From positions 516,001 to 580,000 of the forward strand of contig AP027062.1 in the NCBI GenBank assembly GCA_030295365.1: a DNA stretch of 64,000 nt, written 5' to 3'. The stretch comes from Candidatus Rickettsia kotlanii (GTDB taxonomy: Bacteria > Pseudomonadota > Alphaproteobacteria > Rickettsiales > Rickettsiaceae). This document shows positions 36,500 through 46,293 of the stretch, piece after piece. Position 1 is the first letter of the stretch, and each line of letters begins with the position of its first letter. The notes beneath the pieces were generated by a model, which saw only the letters and a program-made list of their open reading frames with translations, searched no databases and was not told the DNA's origin. The translations under genes and the position numbers were made by a program.

Positions 36500-38290
36500 A
36501 TGACCAAAGCGTATAATATCATTCATCATAAATTTGACGTAGTAGTTGTAGGTGCAGGCGGAGCAGGTCTTCGTTCTGCATTCGGTATGGCTAAAGCAGG
36601 GCTAAATACTGCTTGTATAACTAAGCTGTTCCCAACCCGTAGTCATACTGTGGCTGCTCAGGGTGGAATTAGTGCGGCTCTTGGGAATATGGGTGAAGAT
36701 GATTGGCGTTGGCATATGTATGATACGGTAAAAGGTTCTGATTGGTTAGGCGATCAGGATGCCATTGAGTATATGTGCAAAAACGCTCCCGATGCGATTT
36801 TAGAGCTAGAGCATTACGGCGTACCTTTCTCAAGAACTAAAGAGGGGAAGATTTATCAGCGTCCTTTTGGAGGAATGACAACAGAGTACGGCAAGGGAAA
36901 AGCAGCTCAGCGTACATGTGCTGCGGCAGATCGTACAGGGCATGTCATACTTCATACTTTATATCAACAGTCACTAAAACATAAAGTACAGTTTTTCGTT
37001 GAGTATTTTGCTATTGATTTATTGATGGAAGATGGTGAATGTAGAGGTGTAGTTGCGTGGAATTTAGATGACGGTAGTCTGCATTGTTTTAGAGCGCATA
37101 ATGTAGTGCTTGCAACGGGTGGATACGGGCGTGCTTATTTTTCGGCGACGTCTGCTCATACTTGTACGGGTGATGGGGGCGGCATGGCGATTAGAGCCGG
37201 TCTTCCACTGCAAGATATGGAATTTGTACAGTTCCATCCGACAGGGATATATTCGGCAGGCTGTCTTATTACCGAGGGAGCAAGAGGCGAAGGAGGATAT
37301 CTTGTTAATGCAAACGGTGAGCGTTTTATGGAGCGTTATGCTCCTGCTGCAAAGGATTTAGCTTCAAGAGATGTAGTTTCAAGAGCAATAACTATAGAAA
37401 TCAGAGAGGGAAGAGGAGTTGGCAAGCATAAAGATCATGTGTTTTTACATTTAAATCATTTATCGCCTGAGATTTTACATAGTCGTTTGCCCGGTATCTC
37501 TGAGACGGCTAAAATTTTTGCCAATGTTGACGTGACTAAAGGGCCGATACCGGTGCTTCCTACAGTACATTATAATATGGGCGGGATACCGACGAATTAT
37601 CACGGTCAAGTCATAATCAAAGATGGTAAAAATCATAATAGCGTAGTAAAGGGGCTTATGGCAATCGGTGAAGCGGCTTGCGTATCGGTACATGGTGCTA
37701 ACCGATTAGGATCAAATTCTTTGCTTGATTTAGTAGTATTTGGTAGAAGTTCTGCATTAAAAGCAGCCGAGCTTATTAAGCCTGCGAGTCCCCACAAGTC
37801 TATAAAAGAAGAAAGCCTTGAAAAAATTATAAATAGATTTGATAAAGTTCGCCACGCTAACGGTAATATTTTAGTTGCAGAGTTAAGGCTCAAAATGCAA
37901 AGAACTATGCAAAGCCATGCTTCGGTATTTAGAACTCAAGAGGTACTAGATGAAGGAGCACGAATGATTAGTGAAATAAGAAGCGGCTATAAAGATATAA
38001 AAATTAACGATAAGTCTTTAATTTGGAATAGCGATTTAGTGGAAGCCTTAGAGCTAGATAATCTACTTGATCAAGCTTTAGTAACGGTCTATTCGGCAGC
38101 TGCAAGAAAAGAAAGCAGAGGAGCTCATGCACGTGAAGATTATCCTGATCGCAATGATGGGGGTTGGATGAAGCATACTCTTAGCTCTATCGATGAAGCA
38201 GGTAAAGTAGTTCTTGATTATAAACCTGTGACTTTAACTACTTTAACCGATGAAGTAACAACAGTCCCGCCGGTGAAGAGAGTGTACTGA
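36500..38290 (+). CDS. sdhA: Succinate dehydrogenase flavoprotein subunit SdhA
   Basis: 596 residues. Oxidises succinate to fumarate in the TCA cycle and complex II. The FAD-binding [17 protein letters not shown] lies near residue 18, and the FAD-linking His is in [11 protein letters not shown] (about 49). Substrate residues lie in [20 protein letters not shown] and the active-site Arg in [36 protein letters not shown] is near the C-terminal third. Length is normal. The iron-sulfur subunit gene sdhB does not follow; complex II needs a copy elsewhere in the genome. Confidence 0.98.
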   Translation: MTKAYNIIHHKFDVVVVGAGGAGLRSAFGMAKAGLNTACITKLFPTRSHTVAAQGGISAALGNMGEDDWRWHMYDTVKGSDWLGDQDAIEYMCKNAPDAILELEHYGVPFSRTKEGKIYQRPFGGMTTEYGKGKAAQRTCAAADRTGHVILHTLYQQSLKHKVQFFVEYFAIDLLMEDGECRGVVAWNLDDGSLHCFRAHNVVLATGGYGRAYFSATSAHTCTGDGGGMAIRAGLPLQDMEFVQFHPTGIYSAGCLITEGARGEGGYLVNANGERFMERYAPAAKDLASRDVVSRAITIEIREGRGVGKHKDHVFLHLNHLSPEILHSRLPGISETAKIFANVDVTKGPIPVLPTVHYNMGGIPTNYHGQVIIKDGKNHNSVVKGLMAIGEAACVSVHGANRLGSNSLLDLVVFGRSSALKAAELIKPASPHKSIKEESLEKIINRFDKVRHANGNILVAELRLKMQRTMQSHASVFRTQEVLDEGARMISEIRSGYKDIKINDKSLIWNSDLVEALELDNLLDQALVTVYSAAARKESRGAHAREDYPDRNDGGWMKHTLSSIDEAGKVVLDYKPVTLTTLTDEVTTVPPVKRVY

Positions 38291-38301
38291 TTAATGTTCT
38301 T

Positions 38302-38416
38302 ATGTCATTCCTGTGCAAGCAGGAATCTAGAAACCTTTAATATCATCTCGCGATTTAATCGCGGGATCCAACAATGCTTATTTTTTTAGATATCGCGGTC
38401 AAGCCGTGGTATGACA
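38302..38416. repeat. Two palindromic repeat fragments between sdhA and the permease gene
   Basis: A short GTCATTCC-type hairpin (ATGTCATTCCTGTG and CAAGCAGGAATC, 38302-38326) is followed by a CCGTGG-type element (ATCTCGCGATTTAATCGCGG at 38344, and GCCGTGGTATGACA ending 38416). Confidence 0.68.
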
Positions 38417-38437
38417 ATAAAAAAATATATATAAAAT

Positions 38438-39094
38438 ATGTTTGAGTATTTAATAAAATTCTATCCAAAAATCTTTTTTATTGTAGAGGGAACTTTGGTA
38501 ACTTTAAAATATAGCGTTATTGCCGTTATATTTGGTTTAGTAATAGGGATGTTGTTCGCTATTTGTAAGGTAAATAAAAATCGTGCTTTAAGGCTTTTTG
38601 CGAATTTCTATACTTCTATTTTCAGAGGAACGCCTTTATTAATTCAATTAAGTATTATTTATTTTGCTTCACCTTATGTCATAGGCATTAAATTTAGTGT
38701 GTTTATGGCGGGAGCTATTTCTTTTTCTCTTAATTCAGGAGCATATGTTTCCGAAGTAATCAGGGCAGGGATTAATGCAGTTGATAAAGGGCAGTTTGAA
38801 GCGGCTGAAGCTCTTGCTATTCCAAAGTTTTTAATAACGAAAGATATAATTCTGCCGCAAGCAGTTAAAAATATTTTCCCGTCATTAGTAAATGAGCTTG
38901 TAAATTTGATTAAAGAATCAGCCATTATTTCTATGCTTGGAGAAATGGATTTAATGCGTAGAGCACAAGTTGTATCAATTGAAACATATAATTATTTTTT
39001 TCCAATGCTCATTGCTGCGTGCTGTTACTATATTTTAGTGATGTTAATCAGCTTTATAGCAAAAATCATTGAGAAAAAAATGATTGTTAATTAA
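38438..39094 (+). CDS. glnP: Polar amino-acid ABC transporter permease (GlnP/HisM family)
   Basis: 218 residues, about five membrane segments. The N-terminal GTLVTLKYSVIAVIFGLVIG and RGTPLLIQLSIIYFASPYVI are family blocks. The ATPase-contact EAA loop is EAAEALAIPKFLITKDIILP, followed by PQAVKNIFPSLVNELVNLIK. It resembles the glutamine permease of rickettsiae; the exact substrate cannot be read from sequence. The ATPase and binding-protein genes are not adjacent. The symbol reflects closest family use. Confidence 0.85.
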   Translation: MFEYLIKFYPKIFFIVEGTLVTLKYSVIAVIFGLVIGMLFAICKVNKNRALRLFANFYTSIFRGTPLLIQLSIIYFASPYVIGIKFSVFMAGAISFSLNSGAYVSEVIRAGINAVDKGQFEAAEALAIPKFLITKDIILPQAVKNIFPSLVNELVNLIKESAIISMLGEMDLMRRAQVVSIETYNYFFPMLIAACCYYILVMLISFIAKIIEKKMIVN

Positions 39095-39101
39095 AACATA
39101 C

Positions 39102-39129
39102 TTGCCTTTATGAAAAAAGTAATTATAAT
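39102..39129 (+). promoter_or_regulatory. Likely sigma-70 promoter of the rpsL-rpsG-fusA operon
   Basis: TTGCCT (39102-39107) and a perfect TATAAT (39124-39129) with 16-base spacing, 121 bases before rpsL, just after the permease stop. Position and match support it; no start-site data. Confidence 0.6.
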
Positions 39130-39250
39130 TTAAATTTAGTGTAACTTACAAATCTTATAATTTGTATTTAAAAATGATTGAAAATAAAAGGTGGAAGTAT
39201 TCCCCGCCCTTTAATTATCATATATAAGTTTTTTTTGGAGTATTTTTTTA

Positions 39251-39640
39251 ATGCCGACATATAATCAATTAGTACGTTTTGGGAGAAAGTCAAAAACTCG
39301 TAAGACCAAATCTCCTGCCTTAGAATCTAATCCTTTTAAAAGTGGTGTTTGCCTAGTTGTAAAAACCGTTACCCCTAAAAAGCCTAACTCTGCACTTCGT
39401 AAAATTGCAACGGTGCGTTTAAGTAATAAAAGAACCGTAAATGCATATATTCCTGGTGAAAAGCATAATGTAAAGGAACATGATAGGGTGTTAGTAAGAG
39501 GCGGTCAGGTTCCTGATCTTCCGGGGGTGAAATATCATATCGTACTCGGTGCTTATGATATTGCCGGAGTTAAAGGACGTAAGCAAGGTCGGTCACGTTA
39601 TGGTGCTCCTCGTAAACAAGTTGCAGTTACAAAAAAATAA
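39251..39640 (+). CDS. rpsL: 30S ribosomal protein S12
   Basis: 129 residues. S12 sits in the decoding centre. Conserved [19 protein letters not shown] includes Lys43, a classical streptomycin site in its sensitive form. The second streptomycin loop, GGRVKDLPG in E. coli, reads GGQVPDLPG here, so position 88 is Pro instead of Lys. Ribosome site TTTTTGGAG (39231-39239) lies before ATG. First gene of the str operon. Confidence 0.98.
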   Translation: MPTYNQLVRFGRKSKTRKTKSPALESNPFKSGVCLVVKTVTPKKPNSALRKIATVRLSNKRTVNAYIPGEKHNVKEHDRVLVRGGQVPDLPGVKYHIVLGAYDIAGVKGRKQGRSRYGAPRKQVAVTKK

Positions 39641-39666
39641 ATTATTAGTTAGAGAGAAAAAATAAA

Positions 39667-40149
39667 ATGTCACGTCGTCATGCCGCGGAAAAGCGAGTAA
39701 TTTTACCTGATATGAAATATAACAGTATTTTACTGTCAAGATTTATCAATAATGTTATGAAAGAAGGGAAGAAAGCCCTTGCAGAGAAAATTGTTTATTC
39801 AGCCTTTAATAAAATTGAAAAGAAGCATAGAGTTAATCCATATCAAACCTTTAATAATGCTATGCATAACGTGAAACCGCATTTAGAAGTAACTTCAGTT
39901 AGGGTTGGAGGAGCTAATTATCAAGTCCCAACGCATGTTGATGAAAGAAGAGGATATGCCCTTGCTAGCCGTTGGATTATTAATGCTGCGTCAAAACGTT
40001 CTGAAAAAATGATGGTTGATAAACTTGCCGAAGAGCTATTTGAAGCGTCTAATAATAGAGGCGTTGCCATTAAGAAGAAAGAAGATACTCATAAAATGGC
40101 CGAAGCTAATAAAGCTTTCTCTCATTTTAGCCCTAAAAAAATGAGATAA
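39667..40149 (+). CDS. rpsG: 30S ribosomal protein S7
   Basis: 160 residues. S7 nucleates assembly of the 30S head and contacts the E-site tRNA. MSRRHAAEKRVILPDMKYNS, NNVMKEGKKALAEKIVYSAF, RVGGANYQVPTHVDERRGYA and MMVDKLAEELFEASNNRGVA are standard. Slightly longer C-terminus (FSHFSPKKMR). Between rpsL and fusA with small gaps. Confidence 0.98.
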   Translation: MSRRHAAEKRVILPDMKYNSILLSRFINNVMKEGKKALAEKIVYSAFNKIEKKHRVNPYQTFNNAMHNVKPHLEVTSVRVGGANYQVPTHVDERRGYALASRWIINAASKRSEKMMVDKLAEELFEASNNRGVAIKKKEDTHKMAEANKAFSHFSPKKMR

Positions 40150-40158
40150 GGTAGGGTA

Positions 40159-42258
40159 ATGAGTAAAATAAATAAACTTGAGCATATTCGTAATATCGGT
40201 ATATGTGCTCACATTGATGCCGGTAAAACCACAACTACCGAACGTATTTTATATTATACCGGTAAATCGCATAAAATAGGTGAAGTTCATGAGGGTGGTG
40301 CTACCATGGATTGGATGGAACAAGAACAAGAACGTGGTATAACCATTACCTCAGCTGCTACTACTTGTAGATGGCAAGATAAAATAATTAATATTATCGA
40401 TACTCCTGGACACGTTGACTTTACTATTGAAGTAGAGCGTTCGCTTCGTGTTCTTGACGGTGCGGTTGCAGTATTTGACGGTGTAGCAGGTGTTGAACCG
40501 CAATCAGAAACGGTTTGGAGGCAAGCAGATAAATATAATGTTCCTAGAATGTGTTTTGTCAATAAAATGGACAGAATGGGAGCAGATTTTTATAGATGCG
40601 TTGAAATGCTCAAAGATCGTTTAGGAGCAAGACCGCTTGTTATTCAGTTGCCTGTAGGGATTGAAGAAAATTTTAAAGGTATAATTGATCTTGTTAAAAT
40701 GAAAGCAGTGATTTGGAAAGATGAAGCACTTGGAGCTGAGTATTTTGAAGAAGATATACCTGCCGATATGAAAGATAAAGCTGAAGAATATCGTGCTAAA
40801 TTACTTGATATGGTTGTTGAGTTAGATGATCATGTTATGGAAAAATATTTATCAGGTGAAGAAGTAACAGCAGAAGAGATTAAAAGATTAATCAGAAAAG
40901 GTACTATTTTAGCAGCATTTTATCCGGTTTTATGCGGTAGCGCTTTTAAAAATAAAGGGGTACAGCCTTTACTTGATGCTGTAGTAGATTTCCTACCTTC
41001 GCCTATTGATATAGGTATAGTAAAAGGTATGGAAGTAAGTACCGATGAAGAAAAAGATTTTCCTATTTCGGTAACTGAGCCTTTTGCAGCTTTAGCATTT
41101 AAAATTATGAATGACCCGTTTGTCGGTTCATTAACTTTTATTAGAATATATTCAGGTAAAATTGCTTCAGGAGCAACTGTTATTAATACCGTAAAGAATA
41201 AAAGAGAAAAAATCGGTAGAATGCTATTAATGCATGCTAATAATCGTGAAGATATAAAAGAAGCATCAGCAGGTGATATAGTAGCTTTAGCAGGTCTTAA
41301 AGATACTACCACAGGTGATACGTTATCTGATATTGATCAGCAAGTAATCTTAGAAAGAATGGAATTTCCAGAGCCAGTAATTGAGCTTGCGGTAGAACCT
41401 AAATCAACAGCCGATCAAGAAAAAATGGGCCTTGCACTTTCTCGTTTAGCAGCTGAAGATCCATCATTTAGAGTGTCAACTGATTATGAAACAGGACAAA
41501 CAGTGATAAAAGGAATGGGAGAACTCCATTTAGAAATTATCATTGATCGTATGAGAAGAGAGTTTAAGGTCGAAGCAAATATTGGAGCTCCTCAAGTAGC
41601 ATATCGTGAAACTATAACAAAAGCTTGTGAAATCGATTATACCCATAAGAAACAATCCGGCGGTGCAGGACAATTTGCTCGTGTAAAAATTATTTTTGAG
41701 CCTCTAAAAGAGGTAAAAGATCTAAAAGATGAAGATAAGAATAAAAATTTTGTCTTTGAAAGTAAAATCATCGGCGGTGCCGTGCCTAAAGAATATATAC
41801 CAGGTGTTGAAAAAGGATTAAATAATATTAGAGAAACCGGTGTTATTGCCGGTTATCCTATGATTGATTTTAAAGCAACTTTAGTTGACGGTGCGTTTCA
41901 TGATGTAGATTCTAGTGTACTTGCATTTGAAATTGCTGCAAAGGCAGCATTTAGAGAAGGAATGCCGAAAGGTAATCCTAAATTACTTGAGCCGGTTATG
42001 CAAGTTGAAGTTATCACTCCTGATGAATATATGGGTGATATTATAGGCGATTTAAATAGTCGTAGAGGACAAATTCAAAGCATGGATCCAAGAGGGAATG
42101 CTCAAGTAGTTACTGCGAATGTTCCTTTAGCAGAAATGTTTGGTTATGTTAATACGCTTAGGTCTTTATCTCAAGGTAGAGCTCAGTTTAGTATGATATT
42201 CTCTCATTATGATCAAGTGCCGAGTCAAGTAGCTGATATTATTAAAGCTAAAAAATAA
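40159..42258 (+). CDS. fusA: Elongation factor G
   Basis: 699 residues. GTPase that drives translocation on the ribosome. G1 [15 protein letters not shown] (about 17-31), switch region [13 protein letters not shown]3 [10 protein letters not shown]4 NKMDRMGAD. Domain IV ends with [20 protein letters not shown] and domain V with [18 protein letters not shown]. Normal length. tuf does not follow, as is known for Rickettsia; a tRNA-Trp gene does. Confidence 0.98.
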   Translation: MSKINKLEHIRNIGICAHIDAGKTTTTERILYYTGKSHKIGEVHEGGATMDWMEQEQERGITITSAATTCRWQDKIINIIDTPGHVDFTIEVERSLRVLDGAVAVFDGVAGVEPQSETVWRQADKYNVPRMCFVNKMDRMGADFYRCVEMLKDRLGARPLVIQLPVGIEENFKGIIDLVKMKAVIWKDEALGAEYFEEDIPADMKDKAEEYRAKLLDMVVELDDHVMEKYLSGEEVTAEEIKRLIRKGTILAAFYPVLCGSAFKNKGVQPLLDAVVDFLPSPIDIGIVKGMEVSTDEEKDFPISVTEPFAALAFKIMNDPFVGSLTFIRIYSGKIASGATVINTVKNKREKIGRMLLMHANNREDIKEASAGDIVALAGLKDTTTGDTLSDIDQQVILERMEFPEPVIELAVEPKSTADQEKMGLALSRLAAEDPSFRVSTDYETGQTVIKGMGELHLEIIIDRMRREFKVEANIGAPQVAYRETITKACEIDYTHKKQSGGAGQFARVKIIFEPLKEVKDLKDEDKNKNFVFESKIIGGAVPKEYIPGVEKGLNNIRETGVIAGYPMIDFKATLVDGAFHDVDSSVLAFEIAAKAAFREGMPKGNPKLLEPVMQVEVITPDEYMGDIIGDLNSRRGQIQSMDPRGNAQVVTANVPLAEMFGYVNTLRSLSQGRAQFSMIFSHYDQVPSQVADIIKAKK

Positions 42259-42405
42259 TTTAGGAGTGGGATGTCACGTCTTACAGAAATAAATATTGTT
42301 TTGCCGTGGCAGCTTATAAATTAGAAGTACTGTTTATTATAGTAATTTTTTAATAATAACAAATATTTTTAATAAATTTTATTGATTTTTTATTAAAGAT
42401 ATGAT

Positions 42406-42481
42406 AGGAGTGTAGCTCAATTGGTAGAGCGCCGGTCTCCAAAACCGGAGGTTGCGGGTTCGATACCTGTCGCTCCTGCCA
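42406..42481 (+). tRNA. trnW: tRNA-Trp, anticodon CCA
   Basis: 76 bases with the 3' CCA encoded. The acceptor arm AGGAGTG pairs with CGCTCCT (one G-T). D arm GCTC/GAGC; anticodon stem CCGGT/ACCGG with loop CTCCAAA (anticodon 42439-42441); T arm GCGGG TTCGATA CCTGT. Lies between fusA and secE, the place where many bacteria keep tuf and then tRNA-Trp. Confidence 0.97.
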
Positions 42482-42531
42482 TTATAGGCTTAGAGCTTTT
42501 TTGCTATAAAATATAGAATTTGTACAAAATT

Positions 42532-42658
42532 TATTTATAGAGAGAAATTTGAAAGAAATGCTTCATCTCAAATCGTAGCGTACATACTAGTATGTGAGAA
42601 TTCCAGTGCTGGATCATTGTCTCAATTGCCTCTAGAAGTAGAATTTTGTAAGAAGTCT
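42532..42658 (+). repeat. Degraded RPE1-type element between tRNA-Trp and secE
   Basis: TATAGAGAGAAATTTGAAAG at 42537 and GCTGGATCATTGTCTCAATTG to GAAGTCT at 42658 align with the RPE1 copies in era and in the gene at 55836. Its frame reads YREKFERNASSQ and [15 protein letters not shown]. The 9-base ends are eroded. Here it sits outside any gene. Confidence 0.72.
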
Positions 42659-42680
42659 AATTAAATTACCTAACAAAAAT

Positions 42681-42881
42681 ATGTTTAAAGAATATAAAAT
42701 TTATAAGTTTTGTGAACAAGTTAAACAAGAAACTTATAAGGTAGTTTGGCCAACTAGAAAAGAGCTTGTTGCTTCAACATTAGTAGTGGTAGTAGCAGTT
42801 TTTATTTTTAGCCTAATTTGTTTGGTACTTGATTATAGTATACATAACATAATGCAGCTTTTGCTTAATATCGGCAAATAG
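42681..42881 (+). CDS. secE: Protein translocase subunit SecE
   Basis: 66 residues with one membrane segment (about 30-60). [20 protein letters not shown] is the conserved amphipathic block. Stabilises SecY in the Sec channel. Followed by nusG after about 15 bases, the universal secE-nusG pair. Confidence 0.95.
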   Translation: MFKEYKIYKFCEQVKQETYKVVWPTRKELVASTLVVVVAVFIFSLICLVLDYSIHNIMQLLLNIGK

Positions 42882-42896
42882 TATAAGGAATAAGTG

Positions 42897-43475
42897 GTGA
42901 CAGAACAGAGTATAAATAATATATTGCCGTCTTCTGAAAAAAATGTAAAGCAGTGGTATGTAGTACATACGGCATCAGGAGCAGAGAAACGCATTAAAGA
43001 AGATATGCTTAGAAAAATCGCTAAACAGAAAATGAAAGATTTTTTTGAAGATATATTAATACCTGTTTTTAAAGTTTCTGAAGTTAAACGCGGTAAAAAT
43101 GTCAAGGTAGAAAAAAAACTAATGCCGAGTTATATCTTGATAAAGATGAATATGACTGATAAATCTTGGCATTTAGTAAAAAATGTATCTGGAGTAACCG
43201 GCTTTTTAGGAAGCAAAACCACACCAAGAGCTCTTACAGAAAGTGAAATACAAAATATTTTTAATAATTTGGAAGCAGAAGCTAAAGAAGCAAAGAATTC
43301 TAAATTGTATGAAGTTGGTGAAATAGTAACTGTTACAGACGGTCCTTTTGAAACTTTCATGGGTACAGTAGAAGAAATAGATCAAGAAAAAAATAGGTTA
43401 AAAGTTTCAGTTGCAATATTTGGTAAAGCAACTCCAATAGAACTAAATTTTAATCAAGTAAAGAAACATGATTAA
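42897..43475 (+). CDS. nusG: Transcription termination/antitermination factor NusG
   Basis: 192 residues. The NGN domain starts KQWYVVHTASGAEKRIKEDM, then VFKVSEVKRGKNVKVEKKL and MPSYILIKMNMTDKSWHLVK. The KOW domain follows with VGEIVTVTDGPFETFMGTVE and LKVSVAIFGKATPIELNF. Two GTG codons in a row can start it (42894, 42897); I prefer the second because AAGGAA (42885-42890) is then at better spacing. Couples RNA polymerase to Rho and the ribosome. Confidence 0.96.
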   Translation: MTEQSINNILPSSEKNVKQWYVVHTASGAEKRIKEDMLRKIAKQKMKDFFEDILIPVFKVSEVKRGKNVKVEKKLMPSYILIKMNMTDKSWHLVKNVSGVTGFLGSKTTPRALTESEIQNIFNNLEAEAKEAKNSKLYEVGEIVTVTDGPFETFMGTVEEIDQEKNRLKVSVAIFGKATPIELNFNQVKKHD

Positions 43476-43557
43476 AAGTTGGACTAAATACGGTTTATTA
43501 ATTACTTAAGCTGTATTGTACGAATATTCAGGATGTTATTGTTATGGGATAATGCAT

Positions 43558-43676
43558 CGTCATTGCAAGCAGCTGTAGGCTGTGACAATCTAGAAGAAAT
43601 AATAAAAAACTTCTGATTTATAGAATTTTTTTCTTCCTTGTTTTGTCAAAACTTACAGCTTGTCCTCGCAATGATG
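43558..43676. repeat. Palindromic repeat (CGTCATTGCGAGG type) between nusG and rplK
   Basis: CGTCATTGCAAGCAGCTGTA and ACAGCTTGTCCTCGCAATGATG are inverted ends. The middle contains a further TAGAAGAAAT/TTTCTT-like pairing. It lengthens the nusG-rplK gap (268 bases). No other gene is seen there. Confidence 0.75.
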
Positions 43677-43743
43677 AGAAGCAAGATCTATGCAGTTGTT
43701 ACAAAGTAATATTAATTTAAGAGAAAAATAAGGAGATTTATAA

Positions 43744-44181
43744 ATGTCTCAGAAAGCAATAAAAGGTTATATTAACTTGATAATTCCGGCTGTCGGAGCC
43801 ACTCCTGCACCTCCTATAGGACCGGCCCTAGGACAAAGAAAAGTTAATATTGCAGCATTTTGTAAAGATTTTAATGATGCTACACAGGGTATGGAAAAAG
43901 GAATACCTCTGCCAACTGTAATTACCGTTTATGAAGATAGTAGTTTTTCTTTTAAAATAAAAACTCCTCCTGCTTCTTACTTTTTAAAGAAGTATGCTAA
44001 AATTACAAAAGGTTCTAGTGCTACTAAAAAAGAAGCCGTAGTAGGTAAAGTTACTATGGATGATTGTCGTGAAATTGCAAAGTTAAAAATGCCTGATTTA
44101 AATACAAAAAATATTAAAGCAGCAACAAAAGTTATTTGTGGTAGTGCTGCATCTATGGGACTTGAAGTAGTAGGGAATTAA
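43744..44181 (+). CDS. rplK: 50S ribosomal protein L11
   Basis: 145 residues. [20 protein letters not shown] and [20 protein letters not shown] are the N-terminal block; [20 protein letters not shown] is the rRNA-binding side. Forms the GTPase-associated centre with 23S rRNA. Good ribosome site (AAGGAGA, 43730-43736). Confidence 0.97.
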   Translation: MSQKAIKGYINLIIPAVGATPAPPIGPALGQRKVNIAAFCKDFNDATQGMEKGIPLPTVITVYEDSSFSFKIKTPPASYFLKKYAKITKGSSATKKEAVVGKVTMDDCREIAKLKMPDLNTKNIKAATKVICGSAASMGLEVVGN

Positions 44182-44186
44182 TTATT

Positions 44187-44906
44187 ATGTCAAATAAGAA
44201 AGATGTTGCTGTAAAAATTAGCGGCGGTAAAAAGATAAGAGAAGCTAGAGAAAAAGTAAAATCAGATACTTTATATAATTTAACAAATGCAGTTGGACGA
44301 TTAAAATCAGCATCATATGTTAAATTTGACCCAACCTTAGAAATAGTTATGAAGCTTGGAATTGATCCTAGGCATTCCGATCAAATGGTGCGTGGTGTAG
44401 TTAATTTACCTGCCGGTACAGGTAAAACCGTAAGAGTCGCCGTTGTTTGTAAAGAAGAAAGAGAAGAAGAAGCTAAAAATGCCGGAGCAGATTTAGTAGG
44501 TTCAACAAATATTATTGATGAAATTAAAGTAGGAAAAATTAATTTTGATGTATGTATAGCTACTCCCGATATGATGGCAGCTATAGGTTCAGTTGCAAGA
44601 ATTTTAGGACCAAAAGGTTTAATGCCTAACCCTAAACTTGGTACCGTAACTTTAGATATTAAAAATGCTATTAAAAATGCTAAAAGCGGTCAGGTAGAAT
44701 ATAGAGCAGAGAAAGCAGGTATAATTCATGCAGGGCTTGGGAAATTATCTTTTTCAGACCAAGATTTATTAAAAAATTTAAATGCGTTTATTGAGGCAGT
44801 AATTAAAGCAAAACCTGCCGGATTAAAAGGAAGTTATTTAAAAGCAATGTATTTATCTTCTACTATGGGAGCATCGGTACAAATAGATTTAACTAGTATA
44901 GCATAA
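44187..44906 (+). CDS. rplA: 50S ribosomal protein L1
   Basis: 239 residues. [60 protein letters not shown] and [15 protein letters not shown] are the L1 hallmarks. L1 forms the mobile stalk at the ribosome exit site and often represses its own mRNA. Five bases after rplK, so they are coupled. Confidence 0.97.
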   Translation: MSNKKDVAVKISGGKKIREAREKVKSDTLYNLTNAVGRLKSASYVKFDPTLEIVMKLGIDPRHSDQMVRGVVNLPAGTGKTVRVAVVCKEEREEEAKNAGADLVGSTNIIDEIKVGKINFDVCIATPDMMAAIGSVARILGPKGLMPNPKLGTVTLDIKNAIKNAKSGQVEYRAEKAGIIHAGLGKLSFSDQDLLKNLNAFIEAVIKAKPAGLKGSYLKAMYLSSTMGASVQIDLTSIA

Positions 44907-45018
44907 TTTTTATAGTTGTTTAACGGTAGTGTATAGTAATAATAAAAAAATTTTGTTATTTTAAGCATTTGTATCAGTTTAAATATATTAAACTGTATTA
45001 TAAAAGGAGAATTAAAAG

Positions 45019-45528
45019 GTGTTAAGATCAGAAAAACTGGTAGCAGTAGAGGATATTGTAAATATTTATAAAGAATCGCCTTCTATAATTATTACTCATT
45101 ATCACGGGTTAACCGTTAGTCAAGTGAGTTCGTTTAGAGAATCACTTAAATCTAAAGAAGCAGGTTTTAAAGTAGTTAAAAATACTTTAGCAAAAATAGC
45201 TGCAAATCAAACAGGGCTCGATAGTATTGCTAATTTATTTGTGGGTCCTACTGCTATTGTTTATTCTAAAGAACCGGTTGAGATGGCAAAATTAGTAGTT
45301 AATTTTGCTAAGGCTAATGATAATCTTAAGATTATCGGTGGGATAGTCGATAATCACGTATTAGATGAACATTCAATAAAAGAACTTTCTAAGCTGCCTG
45401 CACTTAATGAGCTTAGGGGTAAAATTGTTGGGTTATTACAAGCACTGGCTACTAAGGTTGTAGGTGTTTTACAAGCCCCGCCTTCGAGTATGGCGAGAGT
45501 AATACAAGCACATGCTGGTAAAAATTAA
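45019..45528 (+). CDS. rplJ: 50S ribosomal protein L10
   Basis: 169 residues, start GTG 45019 with AAAGGAG (45003-45009). [39 protein letters not shown] and [20 protein letters not shown] are L10 blocks; the C-terminal helix binds L7/L12 dimers. The leader just upstream holds a CAGTTTAA...TTAAACTG hairpin at about 44977-44997, possibly regulatory. Confidence 0.96.
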   Translation: MLRSEKLVAVEDIVNIYKESPSIIITHYHGLTVSQVSSFRESLKSKEAGFKVVKNTLAKIAANQTGLDSIANLFVGPTAIVYSKEPVEMAKLVVNFAKANDNLKIIGGIVDNHVLDEHSIKELSKLPALNELRGKIVGLLQALATKVVGVLQAPPSSMARVIQAHAGKN

Positions 45529-45538
45529 TTTAAAGGGT

Positions 45539-45682
45539 ACTGCATCAGGTATTTTAATTGATAATTAAAGAGCTTTTATAGTGACAATTAATAAGGTTTT
45601 AGGGTATTATTCTTATTTTAAAAAAGTATTATAATTTGAAGCAAATAAATAATTTAATTAACTTTAAAATACCTGATGTAGT
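45539..45682. promoter_or_regulatory. 19-bp inverted repeat spanning the rplJ-rplL gap
   Basis: ACTGCATCAGGTATTTTAA (45539-45557) and TTAAAATACCTGATGTAGT (45664-45682) pair with one G-T mismatch. The enclosed 106 bases contain one copy of the AT-rich leader repeat (45582-45640). Paired in RNA it would bracket a folded domain upstream of rplL; function is inferred, perhaps processing or balance of L7/L12 expression. Confidence 0.6.
45582..45640 (+). repeat. AT-rich leader repeat, copy 1 (before rplL)
   Basis: Reads ACAATTAATAAGGTTTTAGG, then TTCTTATTTTAAAAAAGTAT and ATTATAATTTG. It shares the layout of three copies before rpoB: AATTAATAAGRTTT on the left and TTYAAAAAARTMTTATAATTT on the right. 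Confidence 0.6.
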
Positions 45683-45719
45683 AATCTCTCAATATAAAAA
45701 AAGTAAAAAGGAAAAAATT

Positions 45720-46097
45720 ATGGCAGATTTAGCTAAAATTGAAGAACAATTATCATCATTAACATTAATGCAAGCAGCTGAGCTTGTGAAAATGCTAGAA
45801 GAAAAATGGGGTGTATCTGCAGCAGCTCCTGTAGCTGTAGCAGCTGCCGGTGCAGCAGCTCCTGCGGTTGAAGCAGTAGCTGAAAAAACTGAGTTTGAAG
45901 TAGTTTTAATAGCTGCTGGTGACAAGAAAGTTGAAGTAATTAAAGTTGTGAAAGATATCACAGGTCTTGGTTTAATTGAAGCTAAGAAATTAGTTGATGC
46001 AGTTCCAAAGCCGATTAAAAGCAATGTGAAAAAAGCAGAAGCAGACGAAATCAAAGATAAGTTAGAAGCTGCCGGAGCAAAAGTTGAATTAAAATAA
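45720..46097 (+). CDS. rplL: 50S ribosomal protein L7/L12
   Basis: 125 residues from ATG 45720, preceded by AAAAAGGA (45706-45713). An in-frame TTG at 45636 would give 28 extra residues not seen in the family. N-terminal dimer domain ([20 protein letters not shown]), Ala-rich hinge (about 38-55), C-terminal factor-binding domain with [20 protein letters not shown] and [20 protein letters not shown]. Recruits translation GTPases. Confidence 0.97.
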   Translation: MADLAKIEEQLSSLTLMQAAELVKMLEEKWGVSAAAPVAVAAAGAAAPAVEAVAEKTEFEVVLIAAGDKKVEVIKVVKDITGLGLIEAKKLVDAVPKPIKSNVKKAEADEIKDKLEAAGAKVELK

Positions 46098-46160
46098 TTA
46101 TTTCTGCACAGGGTTCTGTAAAGAAAAGTTGCATTATTCGTATTTTAGATATTTTTAAGT

Positions 46161-46220
46161 AAAAATTAATAAGATTCTTGTTGAAGCAGTTGTATTTCAA
46201 AAAAAATCTTATAATTTTCA
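46161..46220 (+). repeat. AT-rich leader repeat, copy 2 (rplL-rpoB gap)
   Basis: AAAAATTAATAAGATTCTTG at 46161, GAAGCAGTTGTATTTCAAAA, then AATCTTATAATTT. AATAAGATT and AATCTTAT are inverted, so each copy can fold. Most similar to copy 4; both are followed by an AGGGCCTAAT box (46256 and 46920). Confidence 0.65.
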
Positions 46221-46293
46221 ATTACAAACAACTAAGTGTAGATTAATTTTTTTACAGGGCCTAATGTTTTTACATTACAGATAAAATATTTTA

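Noticed and set aside
39170-39215. Terminator between the permease gene and rpsL
   Set aside because: AAAGGTGG and CCGCCCTTT pair only loosely around a large loop and lack a U-run, so I did not list it.
45636-45719. Upstream TTG start for rplL
   Set aside because: The 28 extra residues are not part of L7/L12, and ATG 45720 has a ribosome site and the family start.
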